Of a stretch of DNA of 64,000 bases, positions 24,501-34,038 are shown one piece after another. The position numbers and the translations under genes were made by a program. The first letter of the stretch is position 1. Each line of letters begins with the position of its first letter. Source of the stretch: Scedosporium boydii (Eukaryota; Ascomycota; Sordariomycetes; Microascales; Microascaceae). The notes beneath the pieces are model-generated. The model worked only from the letters and a program-made list of their open reading frames with translations, had not been told where the DNA came from and ran no database searches. The stretch lies in assembly GCA_002221725.1 (NCBI GenBank), contig NJFT01000025.1:1-64000 (forward strand), in the 5' to 3' direction.

Positions 24501-25134
24501 CCTTAATGCCTCAAATGACTGGCTCCGTCCATCCTGCACTCCAGGGTCAGGTCGCCCCCCCAGGACAGAGTCTTAGCGAAATCGATCAGGCCCGACTGCG
24601 TGATCAGTATCTTCGGCAAATCCAGGCCACCACCCAGCTACCTCCTTATGGTGTGCAGGGCATGACTCCAGGTCTAGTACCTCTTGCCACCGGGATCCAG
24701 GGCCCGCTGACACAAACAATCGTGCCAGGCGCGATGCCAGCCCCTGGACCATATGTACCTCTCCAACAGCAACAACCCGGAAACTTTGGCACCGCGTTCC
24801 CGGCACAACAGCAGTTCCCGGGCCCGCGGGCTCCTAGTCTGAACACATTCCTTCCCCCGCCACTCGAGCCTCAGAGGACCGGCATGCCCATCGCACCGGT
24901 GCCAGTCGTAACACCAGCGCCCCTCATCCCTCAACAGACTGGCCCGGCGCCACCTGTCCGGTTTGGCGTTCAAGGAAATGCCCCTCGTCTAGTACCGCAA
25001 CCCACCGGCCGCAGAGCGAACCTTGCTCATGCAAGTAAGTTATTCCATATATCTCTTCCGTTCGGGATTTTGCTGTCCCAGTAACTGTTATACTAATAAT
25101 TTCTTCAGCTCCGGATAATCCGTTCGGTTTCTAA
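21582..25134 (+). CDS. SLA1: SLA1 actin-patch/endocytic adaptor, three exons
   Basis: SLA1 binds NPFxD cargo signals, clathrin, Las17/WASP and End3/Pan1 at cortical endocytic sites. Exons 21582-21779, 21866-25034 and 25109-25134 give 1130 residues. There are three SH3 domains: about 5-65 ([19 protein letters not shown]), about 70-128 ([15 protein letters not shown]) and 380-437 ([15 protein letters not shown]). Residues 265-359 form the conserved region before SH3-3. SHD1 (NPFxD binding) lies at about 556-611, and SHD2, a SAM-like fold, at about 648-712 ([20 protein letters not shown]). The C-terminal tail is rich in P and Q and carries repeated xxQxTG-type motifs (QMTG, QQTG, QPTG), targets of Ark/Prk kinases and End3 in yeast. 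The final exon encodes TPDNPFGF. Intron 1 contains a C-rich homopolymer. Confidence 0.97.
21794..21814 (+). repeat. Poly-C tract in SLA1 intron 1
   Basis: A run of about twenty C residues broken by one A, between the donor at 21780 and the acceptor at 21865. A ctgcag just after it is an alternative acceptor in sequence, but the exon that would follow does not keep the conserved frame. Confidence 0.9.
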
Positions 25135-25587
25135 TAGTACAGGCAAGGGAGGTGGGGGTGAATTGGTAAGGCGACCGCACTGGCACCCGTGGAAACCTTG
25201 GACGCTCTGGCGGTTCCCTGCCAGGTGGCTCTACGAATTGGATTGGCACTACTAGTATATACGTACAAGCCTTCACTCTGCGTTTTGATAAACAAGAGGT
25301 TTCTGCGACATAGCTTCATGGTTTATGACCCGCCTTTTTCGTTCTACCGCCGCAGACGAGGCGTCTCGGTTAGGATGCCTTAGATATTGCAAATAAACTA
25401 CTTCAACCACGAAAACTGGTCCTCATTTCTAGAGAGGTTCATAGCACATCTCGCTCAGATGAAGTATTGTATAATATCATCTGCCCATATGACTTCCGAA
25501 AGCAATAATAGTTGTATGGACCGTACGCCTGGGGCCGATCTCATCAGTGATCAACGGCCAACCCAATCGCCTCAACCTTCCCAGCAA
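25135..25587. other. Convergent spacer SLA1 / TLC-domain gene
   Basis: 3' UTR sequence of two converging genes. The plus-strand frames here carry no recognisable domain. Confidence 0.5.
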
Positions 25588-26669
25588 TTAGATAACGACA
25601 TCCAGTTCAAGCTCGGCCTTGGCAGGTAGTCCCTGACGCAGTCTCGCCTGTGAGAGTGGTTCCTTGATAGCAGTAGATTTCCCAACTGCCTTTTCTCCAC
25701 CTTGCACTTCGGAGCTGGGAACCTGAAAGCGCTTATACAGTGCTTGAATCATTTTGTAGAACCAGTAGGAGTTTAGACTGTTGAGGGTCAGGTTGCTGGC
25801 GAGGTAGGAGACTGCCAGCCATAGAGGCACGGTGCTGTCACTAGTTGCAAATCGCATGGTGTGGGCGGCTACTTCTTTGCCATCGAGATACGATAAGTCA
25901 GGATGTGCGCCGACGGCGGACCATATATCTCTGAAGACAAGATAGGACTGGTAAGTCCCGTAGACGAGGCGACACGAGAAGAAAGTTGATATCAAAAGCA
26001 GCCCGTTGTACAGCTGAAGGGCGGAGCCGGTCATTCCTAGTTTGTCGAGGAACCAATGAATGTTCAGGAATGGCGTAGAGAGCTCCCAGAGAATAAAAGT
26101 GCATGCATAATAGTTGATGAATGGACGCTATGACGAAGGTCAGCATATAATGTATCAGGGCCCGAGTTAGAATGATGGCGATAACCCACAAATCCAAGGG
26201 TATAGACAACCAGGGCGCTGACCGCATGAGCAAGGGAGCCTAGGCCAAACACATCCATATTCCGGGACGTCACGATGAGATCCCATAAGAAGTAGCCAGC
26301 AGCAAGAGCCTGAACCATAGCGCTGGCTCCGGTATAACCCCATATGCGCTCCTGCCATGTCATAGCGTTGCGATCATCATCGGCGACTATTACCCAGAGG
26401 GCCAGCGCATTGATGAGGCAGCTTTGAACGAGGGATACGACATGGGCATGCCAATTTAGTTTTCTCGCAGGTGACAGTTGGTTGTAATGACGAGAGAGTA
26501 GTGGTGAAAGAATCGGGGAGAGCGGGTAGTATATAACGCCGTAAAGGAGACTGGCGGCCAAGACTTCGTGGATGTGAAGCGGGAGAGAGGGCAACGACAA
26601 GAAGTCGGCGACGGGCTGGGTGGCGCGTTGGAGCCAAGGAATTGGCGGGATGATGAAAGGATCCTGCAT
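25588..26669 (-). CDS. TLC-domain (TRAM/LAG1/CLN8) multi-spanning membrane protein, two exons
   Basis: Exons 26669-26190 and 26127-25588 join in phase 0 (donor GTGGGT, acceptor TCATAG) and give 339 residues. The ATG at 26669 starts MQDPFIIPPIPWL; the longer upstream frame has no ATG. Several hydrophobic helices are visible (HVVSLVQSCLINALALWVIV; MVQALAAGYFLWDLIV; SLAHAVSALVVYTLGF; WELSTPFLNIHWFLDKL; LQLYNGLLLISTFFSCRLVYG; PLWLAVSYLASNLTLNSL). This order and the His/Trp-rich loops match the TLC domain of TMEM56/TLCD-type fungal proteins rather than the ceramide synthases, whose LAG motif with its two His residues is missing. It is likely an ER or Golgi lipid-related membrane protein; the substrate is unknown. 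Confidence 0.88.
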
Positions 26670-27539
26670 CGCGGGCGGGTTGGGAGGGCCTCCTGCAAGT
26701 TTGGAAAGGGAAGACGACAACGCTCGGAGGGGGGAGGGAGGAAAAATACGGAAGGGTATCGAGGGGGAGAGTCTACTCTTGTAATCGCAGTCTTGCAGGG
26801 ACCTGTGCCGGGTTGTTGGCGTGGCGCTCGTGATCTCTCCCAGACTTAATCCTGTCTTGCACGAGGTGGACTTGGGCGAAGCGTCGCGCACCCGCGCAGG
26901 CACCAGCTGATGCAGCCACCGGGCGAGGTGGTTTCACTCACGGCTTTTCTAGCCTGATAACTGTTATTATGGTAAACTCGATCCCAGCGCGATACCGAGG
27001 TATTGGGGCGGATTCCCCTGAATATGAAGACGAGGTTGTACGTATTGAGTTGGGAGGGAGGGACCAAAGCCGCGTCCCAACATTAAACTCTCGACAATGG
27101 CAGGGGCATGGAGCAGGACTGGCCCCACTCAATTTCTGTTGGGCAAAGACGTCAAAGGGTAGTATTCGCCGTGAACGAAGTACATTTGTAATAGTGCACA
27201 AAGTAATACTTGTAGGGTACCTCAGTACCGAGGTACCACCAGGCAGTATTCTTGTCGACGGCTCGATTCGACGTGTGCTTCGTACTTCGTACCAACGTCT
27301 TAGTAAGCCTGGCCTGTTCGACGATTGTCGCCAGTTTGATCGATACCATTGAAGATTGTTCACTGTCCAGGGGATAATCAAGAGCTTTCGTCATCGCTCG
27401 TCCCAAGACCGAGACCACTTCGAATTTGCCGGGCCCCCAAGTCCAAACCACCACGTTGCCTCCTCTCGAAGACCGACAGCTGTATCTTTCTACAACCACT
27501 TTGGGAGGACGAGGACGATGCGAAGGACTCTTCGATAAC
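26670..27539. promoter_or_regulatory. Divergent promoter region TLC gene / COG8
   Basis: Shared upstream sequence of two divergent genes. It includes an 8-bp inverted repeat (ggtacctc, 6-nt loop, gaggtacc) at 27216-27237 and TACTTCGTA at 27283-27291. No gene is supported here. Confidence 0.55.
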
Positions 27540-28805
27540 ATGGCCGACTCACTTTTTGATATCCTCGACATCCCATCAGGTCGTCGCGATGATGAGATCC
27601 AGGCATACCTAGCTCATCTGGCGGGGCTCTCTGTACCAGCTCTCGACGGGACCGAGGTTGTAACACTATCGCAGTCGTCACATTCCCTACTCATAACCAC
27701 TCAGGGTCTCTCTAAAAGGTCCCATCAATCCATAATCAAGTCTATTGCCAAACACGAAGCATTGCACGAGTCACTTCGTCGCCTAGGCTCCAGTTCTTCT
27801 GAGCTCCAGGCCTCTGTCCCCAGAGTCGATTTAGAGACAGTCCGGTTTTCCAGCACCTTCAGCAAATCCAGCCAACATGAGGCAATGACCAAACGAAGAC
27901 GGGATCTTTTACTTCTCCGTAATGTGGAGAGATTGGTTGACATATTTGAACTGCCAACTCTCCTCTCAACAACCATAACTAGTGGGTCATTGAGCCACTC
28001 GTCCGCGCTTGACCTGAGTGCCCACGTTCGACGCCTGCGGGCGCTCTATCCCAACTCACCCCTCATAGCGTCCGTGGCCCAGCGGGCGGATGCCCTAGTG
28101 TTCCAGCTGACTTCAGATCTCATCACGTCACTTGGCTCGCCGGGCCTAAAATTAGCACCCGCCATGCGAACAACCAGTTTGCTGCGCCGTATATTACCCG
28201 ACATCCTCCCCCTTTCCATGAGAGATGCGCAGGAGAAGACTCTTGGGACCTTGTTCATTCTCCGACGAGTTTCGACGCTTGAATTGACCCTCGAGGCACT
28301 CGAACCGCTGCGCCAGCTAGCCGAGGACGATAAGACCAATGCCGCCCGAGGCGGCGATACTTCGTGGTCGGGGGGCCAGCACGCGGAACGATATCTGAAG
28401 CGATATATTGAAATTTTTCGCGAGCATAGCTTTGGCATGGTATCAATGTTCAAGAGCGTCTTCATCCCCCAAGACTTGAATACAGCCGATCCATTGGAAC
28501 CTTTGCCTAATGGCCTTTCTACTCTTCTCCTCTACCTCTTAGATGGACTGCTTGAAGTGTTGGAGAGATACCTCCCCGTCGTTAGTGACCAAGGCTCTCG
28601 AGACAGCATCCTTACTCAGGTTCTTTATTGTGCAGGAAGCCTCGGAAGATTGGGCGGCGATTTTGGGAATATCCTCTTCGGCGCGCGCTCCCGAACGAAC
28701 TCGCTAACAGTAGAAAGTGAGTGGGTGGATGTTGCAAAGCGTCATCGTCTTCTCACTGCCCGTCTCGAATCGGTCCTCGGGGATTTCAAGGTCTCGGCCA
28801 GATGA
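27540..28805 (+). CDS. COG8: Conserved oligomeric Golgi complex subunit 8 (Dor1-like), single exon
   Basis: COG8 belongs to lobe B of the COG tether that guides retrograde vesicles within the Golgi. The frame from the ATG at 27540 gives 421 residues. The N-terminal half holds helical coiled-coil sequence (SQSSHSLLITTQGLSKRSHQ), then the Dor1 core: RRRDLLLLRNVERLVDIFELPTLL (family consensus), ALDLSAHVRRLRALYP and LPLSMRDAQEKTLGTLFILRR. It is uninterrupted, unlike most neighbours, and is divergent from the TLC gene. The C-terminus (ESVLGDFKVSAR) is short compared with animal COG8. Confidence is high for the Dor1 family and slightly lower for the exact N-terminus, since the frame stays open upstream of the ATG. 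Confidence 0.88.
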   Translation: MADSLFDILDIPSGRRDDEIQAYLAHLAGLSVPALDGTEVVTLSQSSHSLLITTQGLSKRSHQSIIKSIAKHEALHESLRRLGSSSSELQASVPRVDLETVRFSSTFSKSSQHEAMTKRRRDLLLLRNVERLVDIFELPTLLSTTITSGSLSHSSALDLSAHVRRLRALYPNSPLIASVAQRADALVFQLTSDLITSLGSPGLKLAPAMRTTSLLRRILPDILPLSMRDAQEKTLGTLFILRRVSTLELTLEALEPLRQLAEDDKTNAARGGDTSWSGGQHAERYLKRYIEIFREHSFGMVSMFKSVFIPQDLNTADPLEPLPNGLSTLLLYLLDGLLEVLERYLPVVSDQGSRDSILTQVLYCAGSLGRLGGDFGNILFGARSRTNSLTVESEWVDVAKRHRLLTARLESVLGDFKVSAR

Positions 28806-29359
28806 ATACAATCAAGTATCAGATACGATTGAAAACGAGTCCACTTCGTAGTAGAATGCTGCGACATACCTTGTAGCCCTAGTACCGAGCTTGGACTCGG
28901 AAATTTTTGATCATGGGTCAGATGCTCTCTCGACGGTTCCCCATGTCCGTGCTATCCGGATGGGACAGCCTGGATTGTAAGGTTTAAAACTCTTCAGCCG
29001 TAGTTTGGCGATGATCTTGCGATAAAATAGACATCATCCCATAAAATATTGCTCATTGACGTATCCTCGAATTTCATCACTCGCAGGCACCACCACCGCA
29101 TGCTTCCACGAAGGCCTTGAATAGTGAGGAAACACGACGGTAGAGTTGGTGCTGTTTTCTCTTACCAGGGCATGAGCCAGTACATCGCGTGACATGGGCA
29201 TGACTTTCGCGACCGACGACTGAACACTATATCGATCCCATTTTTTTTTTTAACCGACTTGAAAAAAAAACACGAAACAGGAAGACAAAAGGTCTCTAGT
29301 CTTTCCTCTCATTTTCCGCCGTCGGCGAGTGAGAGAAAACTCGACATTCTACTCTAGAC
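28806..29359. other. Spacer COG8 / HEM25
   Basis: COG8 3' region and HEM25 promoter. ACTTCGTA occurs at 28843-28850 and a T-rich/A-rich pair lies near 29240-29275. No gene is seen. Confidence 0.5.
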
Positions 29360-30416
29360 ATGCGGACCAGCCAAAATACTCAAAGCATGGCGGCTGTCCA
29401 CTCTCCACCCACAGAGATAGTCCCCAAGGCTAAGGCTTGTAAGTGTCCAGCCGAGTTCGGGATGAATAACGAGGTGTTCTGGTCATTAACTCTCATTTTC
29501 AGCGCAAGGAAAACATTTTCTCTCCGGCTTGGCGTCGGGTATAGGATCCGCGGTGCTTTTGCAGCCTTTAGATCTACTGAAAACCCGAGTCCAGCAGCCC
29601 AACAGACCATCCATCATCACCAGCTTGAGAGGGGCAGTGAAATCTCACCCCGGCCAGCTCAACATCTTGGCCCTATGGAGAGGTACGGCACCCTCAGCTC
29701 TACGTACGGGGTTCGGGTCCGCTCTTTATTTCATGCTCCTCAACTCTCTTCGCCAGAATGCATTACGGTTCTCCGTTTTCCGTGATCACACCACCAGCGC
29801 TTTCCATTCGTCTCAGCTGCCGACTCTCTCACATACCGCCAATCTGTTTACTGGCGCGACAGCTAGGATATTAGCTGGATTGGTTCTCATGCCTTTGACT
29901 GTAATAAAAGTCCGTTTCGAGTCTAATATGTACTCCTATCGTACTATCCGGGGAGCCGCCCAGGACATCTACAGGGCCGGTGGCATTCGTGGATTTTTCT
30001 CCGGGTTCGGCCCAACCGCGATTAGGGATGGGCCTTATGCGGGCATGTACGTGCTGCTCTACGAAGGGCTGAAAAAGAGGTTGAGCCAGGCATCAACGGC
30101 CCAGCAAGCAGCTCTTGGCTCGAAAGCACTTGATCCGGGGAAGAGCAGCACTGCAATTAACTTCACATCCGCCATTGTAGCGGGCGGCACCTGCTCGTTA
30201 ATATCCAACCCCTTTGATGCCATCAAAACTAGGATTCAGTTGGAGCCAGACCGCTATACCAATATGATGCAGGCGTGCAGGAAGATGGTGGCGGCGGAGG
30301 GCCTACGATCTCTCTTTGACGGTCTTGCGCTTCGAATGGCGAGAAAAGCAATGAGTTCTGCTCTGGCATGGACGGTGTACGAGGAGTTAATTCGCATCCG
30401 CTGGAGAGCGGAGTGA
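29360..30416 (+). CDS. HEM25: Mitochondrial glycine carrier HEM25 (SLC25A38), two exons
   Basis: It imports glycine into the mitochondrial matrix for 5-aminolevulinate (haem) synthesis. Exons 29360-29438 and 29503-30416 give 330 residues. Three mitochondrial-carrier repeats are marked by QPLDLLKTRVQQ, MPLTVIKVRFE and NPFDAIKTRIQL, each the PX[DE]XX[KR] signature or a recognised variant of it (the second has Thr where Asp/Glu is usual). SLC25A38-specific sequences are GSALYFMLLNSLR, FSGFGPTAIRDGPYAGMYVLLYEG and LFDGLALRMARKAMSSALAWT. The intron is 64 nt (donor GTAAGT). Assignment to the glycine-carrier branch rests on these motifs. Confidence 0.95.
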
Positions 30417-30500
30417 CCGAGATATATGCATCATGAGATGTCGGTGTCATTATTCAATCCCCCATCAGATACGTAGACACATGTAACATAGAGTGTATTC

Positions 30501-30521
30501 CTTCCTTTTTTTTTTTCTCTT

Positions 30522-30567
<46 letters not shown>

Positions 30568-30588
30568 CTCTTTCTTTTTTTTTTTTTT
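30501..30588 (+). repeat. Long poly-T tract between convergent genes
   Basis: About 88 bp almost purely of T, broken by a few ctctttc steps, between the HEM25 stop (30416) and the stop of the coiled-coil gene (30685). It may be an (A)n tail of an old retroposed sequence on the minus strand or a simple slippage tract. Confidence 0.9.
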
Positions 30589-30684
30589 ATCAAAGCTACT
30601 AAGCACGGGGAAAGTGGTATTAAACAGAAAAATACATCAAACACGCGATCCTAAACTATAGTGATGAGGCAAACTTGGGCTCAC

Positions 30685-31936
30685 CTAGGCGGGCCTTGCA
30701 CCTGCGAGATACATCAACAATGCCGGGGACTTGCTTCGTCTCCTGTCGCTCTTCTTCCGCACCCATTCAAACTCCGAGCTGTGGTGACGGTGGTGATGGT
30801 GTTTCTTATCGTCAACGGAAAGGATCAATTTGGATCTCTTCTCTCGTACGAGTTTAGTATGCTTCCAAAAGGCATCCTGCTCCCATTCCGGCACCCAGCG
30901 CTTGATGATCACATAATTCGAATCCTAGCAAAGAAATATTAGCATTGGGCAAAAAAGGAAAAGAAGAAAAGGACGCCGGGGAAGAAGGGGAAGCGGGCAT
31001 GGGATATAGACATACCTCCTCGTCGATTAGGTAGTCAACGTCGAAAGTCCTCAGGGTTTCCAGGGACAAATGCTTTCGAGCCATCCGTGTATATTTGGGG
31101 TTTGGCTGCTCTGGCTTTGGTTCGGGTACCCTCTCCTTTCTCAAAATCGCGGTAATCTGTTGCTCGTCGAGGCCGGACTGGATGAGCTGTTCCTGCAACC
31201 GATGTTGGTATTCTCTCTCTCTCAGAGCATGCTCCTCCTTTTCCCGATGGATGCGCTCAAGCTCCTGCTGCTTATACCGCTCCACTGCTGCTTCGGCTGC
31301 CTTCTCTCGATGTTTCTGCTCTTCGGCTTCACGTTCTTCTTCTTGGAGACGCTTAAGCTCCAACTCCTTTTTGATTCGTGCTTCCTCTTCCGCCTGGGCC
31401 TGGCGACGCTTGATCGCATCAAGCTCCTCCTTTGCGCGCTTGAGGTTCGCCTCCTCCTGGAGCTCCTTGGCCGTACGTTTCTCTCGGTCTTCGAGTTCTT
31501 GCGCCAGTTTCAATTCATGAAGTTCACGCCTGGCTCTTTCCATCTCGAACTCCTCCCGTGTCATGAGGCCCGATTGCGAACGTGACCTGGAACGCGACCG
31601 TCGTCGTGGGCGCGCAAGTTGGAGCCGGTGATTGCTGTCGTCATCGTCGGATGAGTATTCGTTGTAAATGCGATTGTTTATGACAACAGGGACTGCGTGC
31701 GAGCTTGGCGGCGACGACATTCGTTCTCGGGAGCGGTCCCGAGAAGCAGACCTGGTGGCAATAATCGTCGTTCGTTCTGGCTCGAGATACACAGGTACCG
31801 GGGAGTGATCTGCAGGGTAATAATGGCGGGGTCGCCGTTGCGCATATGTAGGCATGTCGACATACTGTACTGGCGGGGATCGACGACGCTCGACGTGAAT
31901 GTCGATGTCCGAATCATCATCGGAGTAGTAACTCAT
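30685..31936 (-). CDS. Conserved fungal coiled-coil protein of unknown function, two exons
   Basis: Exons 31936-31016 and 30924-30685 join in phase 0 (donor GTATGT, acceptor TTGCTAG) and give 386 residues. The start MSYYSDDDSDIDIHVERRR is acidic and then arginine-rich. An SR-like run (RRRSRSRSRSQS) lies near residue 118, followed by a long charged coiled coil (about 125-265) rich in E, K, R and Q. The C-terminal part has an ordered block (KYTRMARKHLSLETLRTFDVDYLIDEE, DSNYVIIKRWVPEWEQDAFWKHT) and a His-rich patch KKHHHHRHH. I know this layout from fungal proteins annotated only as hypothetical, and infer no function. Confidence 0.85.
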
Positions 31937-32714
31937 CGTCGCAAGAATAAAATGAGAAGGGGGGGTGAGAGCTGAATGTTGAGAGAGCGTGCTACGCCGC
32001 AACTGTCCGGGTCTGTGGTCAAGAAACTTGGGGGAAATGAGGGGTTGTCGACTTCTCGACTGAGGAGGGGTGAGGAAGCCTTTTTAATGGACACGGACAA
32101 ATGAAGGAAGGAGTGGCCAGCGCCAGTGAAAGGCGGCATGTCACCTGGAAGGATGAGTGGGGAGGCATCCAATTATTTGATGCATCGAATCTAGGCGCAT
32201 GCAAGTGTACAGCCCTGTGGCGGTAAAAGAAACAACCATTAATGCACATTACCGCCATCAAAAGTACTGCGTTTTGTACCCTCCACTTCCGGGGCTATTG
32301 CTGTTCAGTTTGAGTGGTGCTTGGTATGGCAGTAACAACATCGCAATGTTGCAATGATCCCAGTTCAAGTGCTGACATGCATGAATCTACAAGTGGGACT
32401 GGGTTGGTGGATGGAAGATTATGATTGATAGGACAGCGCTGGTCATGCCCTCGTAATCGGGGAGGGGAAGGCTCCCCATAGTGCATACTTCGTAAAAGAA
32501 AAAGAAAAAAAGAGGAGAAAAAATAGAAAAGAAGAGAAGAGAAGGGGAAACATTGCGCAATGTGGTACGTCTGATCAAGCGCCGTCATAGACTTCCGTCC
32601 CCGGCATTCGTTGTATGAATTTGTGTGGCTGTCACTGGATGAGGAATGAGCTTGGGATTGATCAGGATGCATGCAAATACGCGCCGGAAGACTCGAGGCG
32701 TTTTTGGATCTGTG
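31937..32714. other. Spacer between the coiled-coil gene and prefoldin 1
   Basis: Promoter of the coiled-coil gene and 3' region of PFD1. TACTTCGTA lies at 32486-32494 and a purine tract follows at 32495-32550. No gene is supported. Confidence 0.5.
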
Positions 32715-33244
32715 TCAGTTGGCGCCCGACCCTTTGACGGGCGCTTGTTTTAGCATCTTGTCAATATGCTCACGACTATTTTTCCGCGTGGTCTCCAAAT
32801 AGATAAGTCGCTTGCCCAGGGATTCCACATCCCCTTCCAAAGTCTTAACTTGCGAGCGAAGCCTCTCGCAAAGCTTGGGTGGTGGCACGGAGACAAACCT
32901 AGGGACATTGTCAGTCAAAATGTCTAAAAATAAGAAACAAGGGCCAGAAATAGAAAATAAATGTGCGAACATTTTGCCAACTCCTTCATAGGTAGGGGTC
33001 TTCTCTGGTACGCCAGAAAGCTCTTCCAGAGTCAGCTTCAGGAGCCGGATTTCTCTCTGTTTGGACGTGACCTGGGCTCGGGAGAGGCTGATCTGCTGTT
33101 CGGCGGCAGTAGCTTGGCTCTCGATCTCCCGAATGAGCTGCAACAACATAAGTCTCATCATTTTTACAAAAGCACCGCCGAGACCGAGGACGGAATTTTC
33201 TTTCTGACCCATACCTTTTCGAGGGCGGCATTAGAGATGGCCAT
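32715..33244 (-). CDS. PFD1: Prefoldin subunit 1 (beta-type), three exons
   Basis: PFD1 is one of six subunits of the cytosolic prefoldin chaperone that passes nascent actin and tubulin to CCT. Exons 33244-33215, 33137-32971 and 32898-32715 give 126 residues, the usual family size. The protein is MAISNAALEK, then coil LIREIESQATAAEQQISLSRAQ, a beta-hairpin region around GVGKMFVSVPPPKL, then a second coil (LRSQVKTLEGDVESLGKRL). This coil-hairpin-coil layout with the FVSVPP turn is the beta-prefoldin pattern. Donors are GTATGG and GTTCGC, acceptors GTTGCAG and CCTAG. It is divergent from the golgin gene. Confidence 0.92.
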
Positions 33245-34038
33245 GCTTAAAGAACTAGACTAGGTAGTATATCGAGAAAAGGAAAAAAAGGCCGACGAGC
33301 TGGGTTCTTGATTGTAGTTTTGGGAACACACGGTGGGATTGAAACGTCAGTTGTGGAGCGCACTGGTGGTGTTGATAATAGGCGGTCACTTTGACGTAAG
33401 CAAGAGACACGAATCGAGCTTGGATTGTCCAAATCAGCGATACACTAGGCTCCTGCTGCTCATCTCACTCGCCCCAAAGCTGCCTGGTGTTTCCGCAAAA
33501 CACGTGATCGTACCACCCCTCCCTTCGACCCAGCATGACGTCTTGTCCATGATTTGGCGCACTTCATGATTGTCCCAATCAGCACAGCTTTGGTCTTTGC
33601 TGGCTCTGGGACTGGCAGCGGTCAACTGTCAAATCTTGGCACTTGCCAATACGAGATCGCATCGTCAGTGCCTCCCACATGCGAAATCTAACCTCCTGCC
33701 TTCCATCAGTAAGACACCTACACCTCTTCTCTCTTGTTGGGAAGTACCTTTGACTCTACACTTATTGAGTATTACGAAGTACTTCGTGCATGCGTCTCCT
33801 CGCCTCAGCAGCAGGTCCGTATAATTTGGCCTGATATTACTCCACTGAGGATTGCGTCGGGATTCGGGAATGATGGGTTGCTAACGGACGTACTGTGATA
33901 AGCACACTTGAACACCTCTCGAGATTAAATCATCCCAGAGTTTCCAAATATGAATTCCGGGTGACATGAGCCAGTCCTTAACTACCACCGGAATCTTACA
34001 CCTCGCCTCCACCATATCCCGAAATTTCCAGGCTGGCC
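33245..34038. promoter_or_regulatory. Divergent promoter region PFD1 / TMF1-SGM1
   Basis: Contains the perfect 14-bp palindrome acgaagtacttcgt at 33774-33787, one occurrence of the motif recurring in this window's spacers. No gene is supported; short plus-strand frames here lack domains. Confidence 0.55.

Noticed and set aside
31070..31585. 171-codon Leu/Phe-rich frame resembling a membrane protein
   Set aside because: It is the antisense shadow of the Glu/Lys/Gln-rich coiled coil of the minus-strand gene.
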